Assembly (NCBI GenBank): GCA_036652055.1
Contig: JAVVWP010000006.1
Span: forward strand, 1 to 64,000
Direction of reading: 5' to 3'
Source: Fimenecus sp036652055
Lineage (GTDB): Bacteria > Bacillota > Clostridia > Oscillospirales > Acutalibacteraceae
Length of the DNA stretch: 64,000 bases
Shown: in pieces, positions 44,541 through 53,067 of the stretch
Position numbering within the stretch: the first letter of the stretch is position 1
Layout: each line of letters begins with the position of its first letter
Position numbers and translations under genes: made by a program
Notes under the pieces: generated by a model
Told to the model about the DNA's origin: nothing
Databases searched by the model: none
Seen by the model: the letters and a program-made list of their open reading frames with translations, nothing else

Positions 44541-46325
44541 TTGGCACAAAAACAGAGAAAAAGCCAGTCACTTTTAAACGGCGCATTAATTCTTGCCGTT
44601 GCTACAATGATAGTAAAAGTTATTGGAATGTTCTATAAAATTCCGCTTTCAAATATGATGGGTGCTGTCGGGCGAGGCTATTTTGAGTCAGCATACAATC
44701 TTTATATTCCTATATATACGCTCTCAATGGCAGGGCTTCCTGTTGCTGTTACAAAATTAGTTTCACAGCAGGTGGCACTAAAGCGTTTTCGAGATGTAAA
44801 AATGACTTATAAGGTAGCTGCAAGGCTATTTCTTATAGCAGGTATACTCGGAACGGTTGTGCTAATATTAGCTGCCTATCCTTATGCTTATATTGCAAAA
44901 AATATGGAAGCTATTCCTTCTATAATTGCTATTGCACCATCTATATTTTTCTGTTGTATGATGTCTATTTATCGTGGCTATTATAATGGGCTTAGAAATA
45001 TGACTCCAACTGCGATTTCACAGGTGTGTGAAGCAGGTGGAAAGCTTGTGTTTGGTCTTATTTGTGCAAAAGCAGTAATCACTTTTGGCTATGCTCAGTT
45101 TGAAAAAGGACTTCCTGTTTTCGGTCAAATGGTGTCAGATGAAGCAGGGGCGCTTAGTGCAATTTATCCATATTCGGCGGCAGCTGCATCAATGGGTGTC
45201 ACAATAGGAACTGTCATCGGTATGATTTATATGATGTTAAGGCATAAAATTAAAGGTGATGGCATTACAAAGGCAGAGCTTTCTGCATCGCCAAATCCAA
45301 TGCGAAGCAACACAATTGTAAAAACAATAATTGCGATAGCAATACCAGTAGTTCTATCTTCACTTGTTTTTAGTGTTACAAATCTTATTGACTCACTTAC
45401 AATTCAAAGCAGGCTTGAATATATGATTTCAGGCAACCTTGACTTTATAAAACAGATGTATTCAACTCAGCTTTTATCAGCAGGAATTTTAGACGGTGAT
45501 ATTAAAGATTTCCTATATGGTGCTTATGCGCTGTCATATGATTTCCAAAATCTTATTCCATCGCTTACTATGACGCTCGGTGTCAGTGCAATCCCAGCAC
45601 TTGCAGCGGCATATGCAGTTAAAGATAAGCGAAATTTAAAAACTTCTGTTGAATCTGTAATTAGAGTTACGATGATGATTGCACTCCCAGGGGGATTGGG
45701 GCTTGCAATACTTGCAAAGCCTATTTTGACCTTGCTTTATGAAAACGGAAAGTCAGCTCCAGCAATAACAATTGCAGCACCAGTTATGGCGGCAATATGC
45801 AGTACGATTTTCTTAATGGCAGTGTCACAGCCTATGACGAATATCTTGCAGGCAATCGGAAAAGAAAGTGTTCCTGTAAAATCGCTTGCTCTTGGTGCAA
45901 TAGTCAAGGTAGTTGCTAACTATATATTCATTGGTATTCCTGCCCTTAACATCAACGGTGCGGTAATCGGAACAATCCTTTGTTATGTTGTAATTGTCGC
46001 TTATAACCTCACCGCTATAATGCGAGCAGAAAAAATAAAAATCAATTTTATGTCAGTATTTATAAAACCGCTTTTTTGTGCGTTACTTAGTGGCGTTGCT
46101 GCATACACTTCATTTGGCATTGCAAATCACTTTTTACCACTTACAATGGTGGGTGGGCATTCGCTCAACAATATTGGTGCAACAGCAGTTTCGATAGTGT
46201 TTGCAGTCGTAATTTATGCGATTTCTATGCTTTTGGTGGGCGGAATTGCAAAAGATGATATAATTATGCTCCCAAAAGGAGAAAAAATCGCAAAAATGCT
46301 TGCAAAATATGGATTTATAGGTTAA
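44541..46325 (+). CDS. SpoVB/MurJ-like polysaccharide flippase (MOP superfamily)
   Basis: This membrane protein has about 14 predicted helices. It begins SLLNGALILAVATMIVKVIG and contains YNGLRNMTPTAISQ (about 152), like the SpoVB/YabM group of lipid-linked oligosaccharide or lipid II flippases. The gene order flippase-mazG-hup matches yabM-yabN-hup regions of Firmicutes. SpoVB is needed for spore cortex synthesis in Bacillus; sporulation cannot be inferred from this gene alone. The start is TTG, 24 bases after an AAAGGGG-like site region. Confidence 0.88.
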   Translation: MAQKQRKSQSLLNGALILAVATMIVKVIGMFYKIPLSNMMGAVGRGYFESAYNLYIPIYTLSMAGLPVAVTKLVSQQVALKRFRDVKMTYKVAARLFLIAGILGTVVLILAAYPYAYIAKNMEAIPSIIAIAPSIFFCCMMSIYRGYYNGLRNMTPTAISQVCEAGGKLVFGLICAKAVITFGYAQFEKGLPVFGQMVSDEAGALSAIYPYSAAAASMGVTIGTVIGMIYMMLRHKIKGDGITKAELSASPNPMRSNTIVKTIIAIAIPVVLSSLVFSVTNLIDSLTIQSRLEYMISGNLDFIKQMYSTQLLSAGILDGDIKDFLYGAYALSYDFQNLIPSLTMTLGVSAIPALAAAYAVKDKRNLKTSVESVIRVTMMIALPGGLGLAILAKPILTLLYENGKSAPAITIAAPVMAAICSTIFLMAVSQPMTNILQAIGKESVPVKSLALGAIVKVVANYIFIGIPALNINGAVIGTILCYVVIVAYNLTAIMRAEKIKINFMSVFIKPLFCALLSGVAAYTSFGIANHFLPLTMVGGHSLNNIGATAVSIVFAVVIYAISMLLVGGIAKDDIIMLPKGEKIAKMLAKYGFIG

Positions 46326-46347
46326 AATAACAAGAAAGGAAATGCTT

Positions 46348-47157
46348 ATGACTACTGATTTTAAATTCAAAACAAAATATGATATTTCCGATCTCCTTGA
46401 CATTATGAAAATTCTCCGTGGTGAGGGTGGCTGTCCGTGGGACAGAGAACAAACTCATGAAACCATTAAGCGAAACTTTATTGAAGAAACTTATGAGGTT
46501 GTCGAGGCAATAAATAAAAACGACAGTGAGCTACTTTGCGAAGAATTAGGCGATGTTATGTTGCAGGTAGTTTTTCACGCTCAAATCGAAAGCGAAAAGG
46601 GCGTCTTTGGCTTTTCGGATGTAGCCGATGGCATTTGCAAAAAACTTATTGAAAGGCATCCTCATGTGTTTTCTGATGTCTGTGTTAGCACGACTGACGA
46701 GGTTCTCACGAATTGGGATGCAATAAAGGCAAAAACAAAAAACCGAAAGACGACGACCGAGTCTATGCTTTCAGTTCCACGAGAACTACCGAGTCTTATG
46801 CGTAGTACAAAAATTCAAGAAAAGGCACGCAAAGTCGGTTTTGATTGGGATAATACTAACGATGCTCTTTGTAAGCTGTCCGAAGAAATTGATGAGCTTA
46901 AAGAGGCTATTGATAAAAACGATATGAATAATGCAGCAGAGGAATTAGGCGATGTTCTATTTTCAGCGGTAAATGTTTCAAGATTTATCGGTGTTGATGC
47001 AGAGCAAGCACTCACTCTTTCAGCTGATAAGTTTTTAAAAAGATTTTCCATTGTTGAAAATTTGGCTAAAATGCGGAACATAAATATGGAAAGTGCGACT
47101 TTAGAGGAGTTAGACAAGCTTTGGGATGAAGCAAAAATTGCGTTAGCGTCCAATTAG
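46348..47157 (+). CDS. mazG: Nucleoside triphosphate pyrophosphohydrolase MazG
   Basis: MazG hydrolyses NTPs and dNTPs to monophosphates, limiting mutagenic nucleotides and modulating (p)ppGpp-linked responses. Two tandem MazG domains are visible: the first with GGCPWDREQTHETIK and EELGDVMLQVVFH (about 67), the second with LSEEIDELKEAI and EELGDVLFSAVN (about 197), each with the ExxE...ExxD metal pattern. ATG 46348 is preferred, since AAAGGA ends 8 bases before it; ATG 46342 is too close. It lies between the flippase and hup. Confidence 0.94.
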   Translation: MTTDFKFKTKYDISDLLDIMKILRGEGGCPWDREQTHETIKRNFIEETYEVVEAINKNDSELLCEELGDVMLQVVFHAQIESEKGVFGFSDVADGICKKLIERHPHVFSDVCVSTTDEVLTNWDAIKAKTKNRKTTTESMLSVPRELPSLMRSTKIQEKARKVGFDWDNTNDALCKLSEEIDELKEAIDKNDMNNAAEELGDVLFSAVNVSRFIGVDAEQALTLSADKFLKRFSIVENLAKMRNINMESATLEELDKLWDEAKIALASN

Positions 47158-47214
47158 CAGGCGAGTAAAATCGCAGCATTATGGATAAAAAAATCAAAAA
47201 AACGGAGGAAAAAA

Positions 47215-47490
47215 ATGAATAAGACAGAACTTATCGCGGCAGTAGCAGCAAAAGCAGAGCTTTCTAAGAAAGATGCTGATTCAGCAGTAACAGCAGTACT
47301 TGGTGCAATCACAGACGGTCTTGTAGCAGGTGAAAAAATCCAAATCGTTGGCTTTGGTACCTTTGAAGTTCGTAACCGTGCTGAAAAGCAAGGGCGTAAC
47401 CCAAAAACAGGTGAAGCTATGACAGTTCCTGCATCAAAAGTTCCTGCATTTAAAGCTGGAAAAGGTCTTAAAGAGGCAGTTGCTAAATAA
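47215..47490 (+). CDS. hup: HU-type DNA-binding protein
   Basis: This small basic histone-like protein bends and compacts DNA as a dimer. MNKTELIAAVAAKAELSKKD is the classic HU start. FGTFEVRNRAEKQGRNPKTG (about 47-66) is the DNA-binding arm with the conserved Pro in RNPKTG. 91 residues. CGGAGG precedes the ATG. A strong terminator follows, so it ends the flippase-mazG-hup unit and may also have its own promoter. Confidence 0.96.
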   Translation: MNKTELIAAVAAKAELSKKDADSAVTAVLGAITDGLVAGEKIQIVGFGTFEVRNRAEKQGRNPKTGEAMTVPASKVPAFKAGKGLKEAVAK

Positions 47491-47509
47491 TTAGATTTTC
47501 CGAGTTCTT

Positions 47510-47543
47510 ACAGAGAGACTTTATTGTCTCTCTGTTTTTTTTT
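47510..47543 (+). terminator. Terminator after hup
   Basis: ACAGAGAGAC (47510-47519) pairs perfectly with GTCTCTCTGT (47526-47535) and runs into eight T bases. Confidence 0.9.
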
Positions 47544-47562
47544 GAAATTTATCTCGCTTTTT

Positions 47563-47605
47563 GCAAAAAAATAAATGCTGAAGCTTTTACACTCCAACAT
47601 TTATT
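47563..47605 (-). terminator. Terminator of the heat-shock operon
   Basis: On the minus strand, AATAAATG (47605-47598) pairs with CATTTATT (47577-47570), with an additional inner TG/CA pair, and is followed by a T run. It lies just after dnaJ. Confidence 0.6.
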
Positions 47606-47634
47606 ATAGAACTTTTTATTTTATTTTTTAAATC

Positions 47635-48807
47635 TTATCTTTTTTTCTTGCCGAAAAAACTTTTTCTATCATCGTCACCGTTTTTCAGATTATCAAGATT
47701 ATTGCCAAACTCTCTGTCTAATTCTTTTAAAAGTTCCTTTTGCTTTTGCGTAAGTTCTTTTGGAACATCAACAATAATTTTAACAAGTTGGTCGCCACGC
47801 CCTCTGCCATTAAGGCTTTGAATGCCTCTGCCTTTAAGCTTGAAAACATCGCCTGGCTGAGTTCCCGACGGAACATCATACTTTACCTTACCGTCAAGAG
47901 TGGGAACTTCTAAGTCACAACCAAGAGCAGCTGCGGAATACGAAATGTGCATTTCACACCATACATTGTATCCGTCACGCTCAAAAATCGGGTGAGGTCT
48001 AACATTAATAGCAACCCTAAGGTCACCAGCAGGGCCACCGTTGACGCCCTTGTTGCCTTGACCACGAGTGTTAATAACTTGCCTATCATCAATACCAGCG
48101 GGTATTTTAATTTCGATTTTAACAGATTTTCGAATTCTGCCTGCACCACTGCATTTTTTACAAGGATTACTGATAATAGTACCCTTGCCACCACATTTTG
48201 GGCAAGCCTTTTGAGTTTGAATGACACCAAATGGGGTTCTTTGTGCAGAAGTTACTTGACCTTTTCCGCCACATTCAGGGCAGGTTTTTGGTGATGAACC
48301 AGGGGCAGCACCGCTACCGTGACAATCATCACAGACTTCAACACGGCTTGTTTCGACCTCACGAGTACAGCCTTTTGCAGCTTCTTCAAATGAGATTGTA
48401 ACGCTTGCTTGTGTGTCGCTTCCTCTTTGAGGGGCATTAGGATTTCCGCCGCCGCCAAAGCCACCGCCACCACCGCCACCGAAGAAGCTGTTAAAAATAT
48501 CGCCAAGGTCAAAGTCAAAGCCAGCACCGTTAAATCCGCCACCACCATAAGCTCCGCCGCCACCTGCGCCATAGCTCGGGTCAACACCGGCATGGCCAAA
48601 ACGGTCATACTTTGCTTTTTTGGTTGCATCAGACAAAACCTCATAAGCTTCATTAGCTTCTTTGAATTTTGATTCAGCATCCTTATTGTCTGGATTTAAG
48701 TCGGGATGAAATTGCTTTGCAGTTTTTCGATATGCTTTTTTTATTTCATCGTCGGTGGCATTCTTATCAACGCCAAGAACTTCATAATAATCTCGCTTTT
48801 CTGCCAT
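47635..48807 (-). CDS. dnaJ: Chaperone DnaJ
   Basis: DnaJ is the co-chaperone that hands clients to DnaK and stimulates its ATPase. The J domain (1-70) has the HPD motif (FHPDLNPDNKDAE). A long Gly-rich linker (about 76-120) follows, then four CxxCxGxG zinc repeats (about 150-220: CDDCHGSG, CPECGGKG, CPKCGGKG, CKKCSGAG) and the two C-terminal client domains. 390 residues. It is the last gene of hrcA-grpE-dnaK-dnaJ, separated from dnaK by a 13-bp perfect hairpin. Confidence 0.96.
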   Translation of the reverse strand: MAEKRDYYEVLGVDKNATDDEIKKAYRKTAKQFHPDLNPDNKDAESKFKEANEAYEVLSDATKKAKYDRFGHAGVDPSYGAGGGGAYGGGGFNGAGFDFDLGDIFNSFFGGGGGGGFGGGGNPNAPQRGSDTQASVTISFEEAAKGCTREVETSRVEVCDDCHGSGAAPGSSPKTCPECGGKGQVTSAQRTPFGVIQTQKACPKCGGKGTIISNPCKKCSGAGRIRKSVKIEIKIPAGIDDRQVINTRGQGNKGVNGGPAGDLRVAINVRPHPIFERDGYNVWCEMHISYSAAALGCDLEVPTLDGKVKYDVPSGTQPGDVFKLKGRGIQSLNGRGRGDQLVKIIVDVPKELTQKQKELLKELDREFGNNLDNLKNGDDDRKSFFGKKKR

Positions 48808-48887
48808 ATAAGTACCCCATAATTTTTTAAATTAGGGCGGAATGCCCTCATCTCGCCGAATGTATATAAGAAAATTTTTAATACGCG

Positions 48888-48917
48888 TGTAAGGGCAATT
48901 CAATAATTGCCCTTACA
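48888..48917 (-). other. Perfect 13-bp hairpin between dnaK and dnaJ
   Basis: TGTAAGGGCAATT (48888-48900) pairs perfectly with AATTGCCCTTACA (48905-48917) around a 4-base loop. No T run follows directly on the minus strand, so it is more likely an mRNA processing or stability element, or a partial terminator that lowers dnaJ relative to dnaK. Confidence 0.5.
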
Positions 48918-48952
48918 ATATACTCTAAATTTACTGCATTAAAATGCAAGTT

Positions 48953-50806
48953 TTATTTGTTTTCGCCTTCTACATCTGTGTAGTCTGCTTCATAATAACC
49001 ATCATCACCCTTTGCACCTTCGGCATTAGGTGCAGCGTTTCCATCAGCACCTTCAGCACTTTGTTGTGCAGCAGCGGCAGCTTTATAAAGTTCTTCAGAA
49101 ACTTTATAGAAGCTTTGAGTGAGTTCTTCTTTTTTAGCTTTAATATCTTCAATGTTATCTGATTTTAATGCTTCTTTAAGAGCTTCGATTTTACCCTCTA
49201 TTTCAGTTTTATCATTTTCAGCAATCTTATCAGCACTGTCAGCTAAAACTTTTTCGCATTGATATACCATTTGGTCGGCTTCGTTTCGAGAATCAATATC
49301 ATCTTTACGCTTTTTATCATCTTCAGCGAATTTCTTAGCTTCTTCAACAGCCTTTTCAACATCATCTTTAGACATATTTGTTGATGAAGTAATTGAAATT
49401 GATTGCTCTTTTTGAGTGCCTAAATCTTTAGCTGAAACATGAACTATACCGTTTGCGTCAATATCAAAGGTAACTTCGATTTGAGGAATTCCACGAGGAG
49501 CAGGCATAATACCGTCAAGGTGGAAAATACCAAGTGATTTATTATCTCTTGCAAATTCTCTTTCGCCCTGTAAAACATGAACTTCAACAGAAGTTTGGTT
49601 GTCAGCAGCGGTTGAGAAAACTTGACTTTTCTTTGATGGGATTGTTGTATTTCTTTCAATGATTTTTGTGCTTACACCGCCCATTGTTTCAATTCCGAGT
49701 GAAAGGGGAGTAACATCAAGAAGCAAAATGCCCTCAACATCTCCGCCTAAAACACCGCCTTGAATAGCAGCACCAACAGCAACGCATTCATCAGGATTTA
49801 TGCCCTTGAATGGCTCTTTGCCTGTAAAGCTCTTTATTGCATCTTGAACAGCAGGAATTCTTGAAGAACCGCCAACCATAAGAATTTTATTAAGTTCAGA
49901 GGTTTTAAGCCCAGAATCTTTAAGTGCTTGACGAACAGGTCCCATTGTAGCTTCAACAAGGTCAGCTGTCATTTCATTGAATTTAGCTCTTGTAAGAGTT
50001 GTTTCAAGATGTTTTGGGCCAGTTGCATCAGCAGTAATGAAAGGAAGGCTAATACTTGAAGTTGTAACGCCTGAAAGCTCAACCTTTGCTTTTTCAGCAG
50101 CTTCTTTTAAACGCTGCATAGCCATTTTATCGTTTCTAAGGTCAACGCCTTGCTCTTTTTTGAATTCGTCTGCAAGCCAGTCAATAACTCTTTGGTCAAA
50201 ATCGTCACCGCCAAGATGATTGTTACCTGCAGTTGCAAGAACTTCTTGAACACCGTCGCCCATTTCAATAACAGAAACATCAAATGTTCCACCACCAAGG
50301 TCATAAACCATTACTTTTTGGTCGTCTTCCTTGTCAATGCCATAAGCGAGTGCAGCAGCAGTTGGCTCGTTGATAATTCTCTTAACATCAAGTCCTGCAA
50401 TCTTTCCTGCGTCTTTTGTTGCCTGCCTTTGAGCATCTGTAAAGTAAGCAGGAACTGTGATAACAGCCTCGGTTACTTTAGAGCCTAAATATGCTTCAGC
50501 ATCAGCTTTTAATTTGCCTAATATCATTGCTGAAATTTCTTGTGGATTGTAGTTTTTGCTACCGATAGCTACTTTAAAATCTGAACCCATATGTCTTTTA
50601 ATAGATGCGATAGTTCTTTCAGGATTAGTGATAGACTGCCTTTTAGCAACCTGACCTACTAACCTTTCATCTGATTTTGAAAAAGCAACTACTGATGGAG
50701 TTGTTCTTGCACCCTCTGCATTAGCAATAACAACAGGCTCACCGCCCTCAATTACTGCTACGCATGAATTTGTTGTACCTAAGTCAATACCGATTACTTT
50801 TGCCAT
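48953..50806 (-). CDS. dnaK: Chaperone DnaK (Hsp70)
   Basis: DnaK is the ATP-driven chaperone. The nucleotide-binding domain starts IGIDLGTTNSCVAV, with VYDLGGGTFDVSVIE (about 170) and MVGGSSRIPAVQ (about 315). The linker LLLDVTPLSLGIE leads to the substrate-binding domain, and the C-terminal lid ends in an acidic tail rich in Gly, Ala, Asp and Glu. 617 residues is normal for Gram-positives, which lack a short loop in the ATPase domain. GGAGG is 8 bases upstream. It is controlled by HrcA through the CIRCE site upstream of hrcA. Confidence 0.97.
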   Translation of the reverse strand: MAKVIGIDLGTTNSCVAVIEGGEPVVIANAEGARTTPSVVAFSKSDERLVGQVAKRQSITNPERTIASIKRHMGSDFKVAIGSKNYNPQEISAMILGKLKADAEAYLGSKVTEAVITVPAYFTDAQRQATKDAGKIAGLDVKRIINEPTAAALAYGIDKEDDQKVMVYDLGGGTFDVSVIEMGDGVQEVLATAGNNHLGGDDFDQRVIDWLADEFKKEQGVDLRNDKMAMQRLKEAAEKAKVELSGVTTSSISLPFITADATGPKHLETTLTRAKFNEMTADLVEATMGPVRQALKDSGLKTSELNKILMVGGSSRIPAVQDAIKSFTGKEPFKGINPDECVAVGAAIQGGVLGGDVEGILLLDVTPLSLGIETMGGVSTKIIERNTTIPSKKSQVFSTAADNQTSVEVHVLQGEREFARDNKSLGIFHLDGIMPAPRGIPQIEVTFDIDANGIVHVSAKDLGTQKEQSISITSSTNMSKDDVEKAVEEAKKFAEDDKKRKDDIDSRNEADQMVYQCEKVLADSADKIAENDKTEIEGKIEALKEALKSDNIEDIKAKKEELTQSFYKVSEELYKAAAAAQQSAEGADGNAAPNAEGAKGDDGYYEADYTDVEGENK

Positions 50807-50956
50807 AATTATTTCCTCCTGTTTTTGGGATTTTTCTGTGAAACACCATTTTATTTTTCTAAGTAATTCTAAAACTGAAATTTAAAAAGATGCCTTGCGA
50901 AAAATGCTCAAATTATATTGTTTATATTTTTTATATTGTAAATTAAAGAATAACCC

Positions 50957-51469
50957 TTAATTTGCTACTTGAACTATTGCCGGTCTTAAAACTCGCTCGC
51001 CCATTTTATAACCTGTGGTGAATACATTGACGATAACATTTTCTTTTTCGTTTTCATCATCAATATGCATTACAGCACTATGAATTTTCGGGTCAAACTC
51101 ATCACCTTTTTCGCCAAAGCTTTCAACTCCCATTTTTTTAAGAGTATCAATAAGCTGATTGAATATCATATCAATTCCTTTTTGATAATCTTCTAAAGAA
51201 GCTTCTTTGTTTGCGGTTGCTCTTTCAAAGTTATCAATAATCGGAAGTAATTCAGTTAAAACCGATGCTTTTGAATTGCCATATACTTGCTCTCTTTCTT
51301 TAGTTGAACGCTTTCTGAAATTATCATATTCAGCAAGAGTGCGAAGCAGCTTATCGTTTGTATCTGAAAGCTGTGATGAAACCTCGTCAAATTTTTCTTT
51401 TGAAATGATTTCTTCAATTACTTTCTCAGTGTCAACTGTTTCTTCTTCAGCTTTTTTCTTTTTAGCCAT
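50957..51469 (-). CDS. grpE: Nucleotide exchange factor GrpE
   Basis: GrpE releases ADP from DnaK. A charged N-terminal stretch and long coiled coil (1-95, with LRTLAEYDNFRKR) are followed by the C-terminal beta wing with GVESFGEKGDEFDPKIHSAV. It ends LRPAIVQVAN, the standard GrpE closing motif. 170 residues. It lies 21 bases downstream of hrcA on the same strand; dnaK follows after a 150-base gap. Confidence 0.95.
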   Translation of the reverse strand: MAKKKKAEEETVDTEKVIEEIISKEKFDEVSSQLSDTNDKLLRTLAEYDNFRKRSTKEREQVYGNSKASVLTELLPIIDNFERATANKEASLEDYQKGIDMIFNQLIDTLKKMGVESFGEKGDEFDPKIHSAVMHIDDENEKENVIVNVFTTGYKMGERVLRPAIVQVAN

Positions 51470-51490
51470 TTTCTGTAACCATCCCTTTCT

Positions 51491-52540
51491 TTATTCGTCA
51501 ATATTATCTGAAAGAATTGTTCCGACAATGTCAGTTAAAAACTTTAAACTCGGAATAAGTCTTGCATAATCAATTCTGGTAGGGCCAATAATGCCAAGCG
51601 TTCCGCTTTCTCTGCCGCCTATAAAATATTTCGAGAAAATCATACTTGAATTTTGAAGCTCTCTAAAAAGATTTTCTTTACCTATTAAAACATTAGGCGA
51701 GAATTTATCACTCTTTTGCTCAACATTTTTAGTAAAAATTTGATTAAGAGGTTCAGACCGCCTTAAAAACTCCATAATCTCATATGCGTTTGATTCAAAT
51801 TCTTTGTGATTTAATAGGTTGGATTGACCTTCAAGCAAAAGTTCTGTTCGTTCTGTCATTTCTGCAAGGTCGCAAAGTGTAACTAAAAGTGGCGTCATCA
51901 CAAAAAACTTTTCACCGAGCGAAACAGCAAGAGTTTGAATTTTAGCAATGTTCATATTAGATACATTTTTGCCGATAAAGTGAGTCATAGTCATATTATA
52001 AAAAGATTCAACCATATCAAGCGTAATTTCTGCCTCAGTCCTGCAAACCTTGCTTTTAAGAAGCCCCGATGAAGTAAGAATAACTACCATTGCTGTTTTA
52101 GTTCCAATAGGAACAAGCTCAATTCTGCGAATAACAGCACTTTCATCAGACGGAGTTGTAGAAACGGCGGCGCAATTTGTAATTTCGGCTAAAATGTTTC
52201 CTGCTTGCTCTAAAATCTTTTGTGGCTCGCCCGAAACTTTAAAAAGCTGAGTTTCAATAACTCTTTTTTCATTTTGCGACAGCTCATATTTATTCATAAG
52301 CCTGTCAACATAATAGCGATAGCCAGCACTTGAGGGAATTCGCCCTGCTGAAGTGTGAGGCTGTTCAAGGTAGCCCATAGAAACAAGGTCAGACATTTCA
52401 TTTCGAACTGTTGCGGACGAAACGGACATACCGAGCGACTCGACCAATGCTTTTGAACCGATGGGTTCGCCTGTTTCAATGTATTTTTCAACAATAGCAC
52501 AAAGCAATCGTTCTTTTCTTTCAGTCATTTCCAATTTCAT
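51491..52540 (-). CDS. hrcA: Heat-inducible transcription repressor HrcA
   Basis: HrcA represses class I heat-shock genes by binding CIRCE; its activity depends on GroE. The N-terminal winged helix contains ETGEPIGSKAL and SSATVRNEMSDLVSMGYLEQPHTSAGRIPS (in two parts). The GAF-like and dimerisation domains follow, ending with GTLGIIGPTRIDYARLI. The start is taken as ATG 52540 with AAGGTGG upstream; a second ATG at 52528 is possible. First gene of the operon, with a perfect CIRCE in front. Confidence 0.95.
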   Translation of the reverse strand: MKLEMTERKERLLCAIVEKYIETGEPIGSKALVESLGMSVSSATVRNEMSDLVSMGYLEQPHTSAGRIPSSAGYRYYVDRLMNKYELSQNEKRVIETQLFKVSGEPQKILEQAGNILAEITNCAAVSTTPSDESAVIRRIELVPIGTKTAMVVILTSSGLLKSKVCRTEAEITLDMVESFYNMTMTHFIGKNVSNMNIAKIQTLAVSLGEKFFVMTPLLVTLCDLAEMTERTELLLEGQSNLLNHKEFESNAYEIMEFLRRSEPLNQIFTKNVEQKSDKFSPNVLIGKENLFRELQNSSMIFSKYFIGGRESGTLGIIGPTRIDYARLIPSLKFLTDIVGTILSDNIDE

Positions 52541-52564
52541 CACCACCTTGTAACTTTGGCACTG

Positions 52565-52591
52565 TTAGCACTCACGCTATTAGAGTGCTAA
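52565..52591. promoter_or_regulatory. CIRCE operator
   Basis: TTAGCACTC (52565-52573), nine bases, GAGTGCTAA (52583-52591). This is an exact match to the HrcA operator consensus, placed just downstream of the predicted start of transcription. Confidence 0.97.
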
Positions 52592-52602
52592 CTCTATTTA
52601 AT

Positions 52603-52631
52603 AATATACATTTATATTTGAAATTTGTCAA
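52603..52631 (-). promoter_or_regulatory. Promoter of hrcA-grpE-dnaK-dnaJ
   Basis: On the minus strand, TTGACA (52631-52626), a 17-base spacer and TATATT (52608-52603), immediately upstream of CIRCE. Confidence 0.8.
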
Positions 52632-52721
52632 TATCTTCTTTGTATTTAATTTGTAAACAATTTATTAATAACCTAAATTTTCATATATAAGTTTATTTTT
52701 TATGAAATATAAGAATAGCTA

Positions 52722-52775
52722 TTGACATATTATTAAAGGTGTTATAAAATATGATTGTAAGAAATGTTAGTCTAA
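52722..52775 (+). promoter_or_regulatory. feoA promoter with a DtxR-type operator
   Basis: TTGACA (52722-52727), 17 bases and TAAAAT (52745-52750). Shortly after the expected start of transcription lies the palindrome TTAGTCTAA (52767-52775) within GTTAGTCTAAT. This matches the core of the DtxR/IdeR iron box. A DtxR-family gene lies 2.7 kb downstream at 55487. The promoter is strong; operator identity is inferred. Confidence 0.6.
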
Positions 52776-52798
52776 TATAACTTTTTAGGAGGGCAGTT

Positions 52799-53032
52799 AT
52801 GATAACCACTTTAAATAAGCTAAGACCACAGCAAAAAAGCAAGGTTGTGTCGCTCTCGTGCTTTGGGGCATTAAGAAGACATATAATTGATATGGGAATT
52901 ACACCAGGGGCGGTTATTATAATGCGAAAGGTTGCACCGCTTGGCGATCCGATTGAAATAAATGTCAGAGGTTATGAGTTAAGCCTTCGTAAAAGTGAGG
53001 CAGAGGGCATTACGGTAGAAATATTTGAATAA
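52799..53032 (+). CDS. feoA: Ferrous iron transport protein FeoA
   Basis: FeoA is a 77-residue SH3-like cytosolic partner of FeoB. Visible marks are LRRHIIDMGITPGAVI (about 24), KVAPLGDPIEI and VRGYELSLRKSEAEGI. AGGAGGG lies 6 bases upstream. It is first in feoA-feoB and is probably iron-repressed by the DtxR-type box in its promoter region. Confidence 0.94.
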   Translation: MITTLNKLRPQQKSKVVSLSCFGALRRHIIDMGITPGAVIIMRKVAPLGDPIEINVRGYELSLRKSEAEGITVEIFE

Positions 53033-53067
53033 TATTAATCCGAAATTTTTAGGAAAGGCGATAATAA

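Noticed and set aside
47910..48680. Long ORFs in other frames inside dnaJ
   Set aside because: They come from the Gly-rich and CxxCxGxG repeats and overlap a certain gene.
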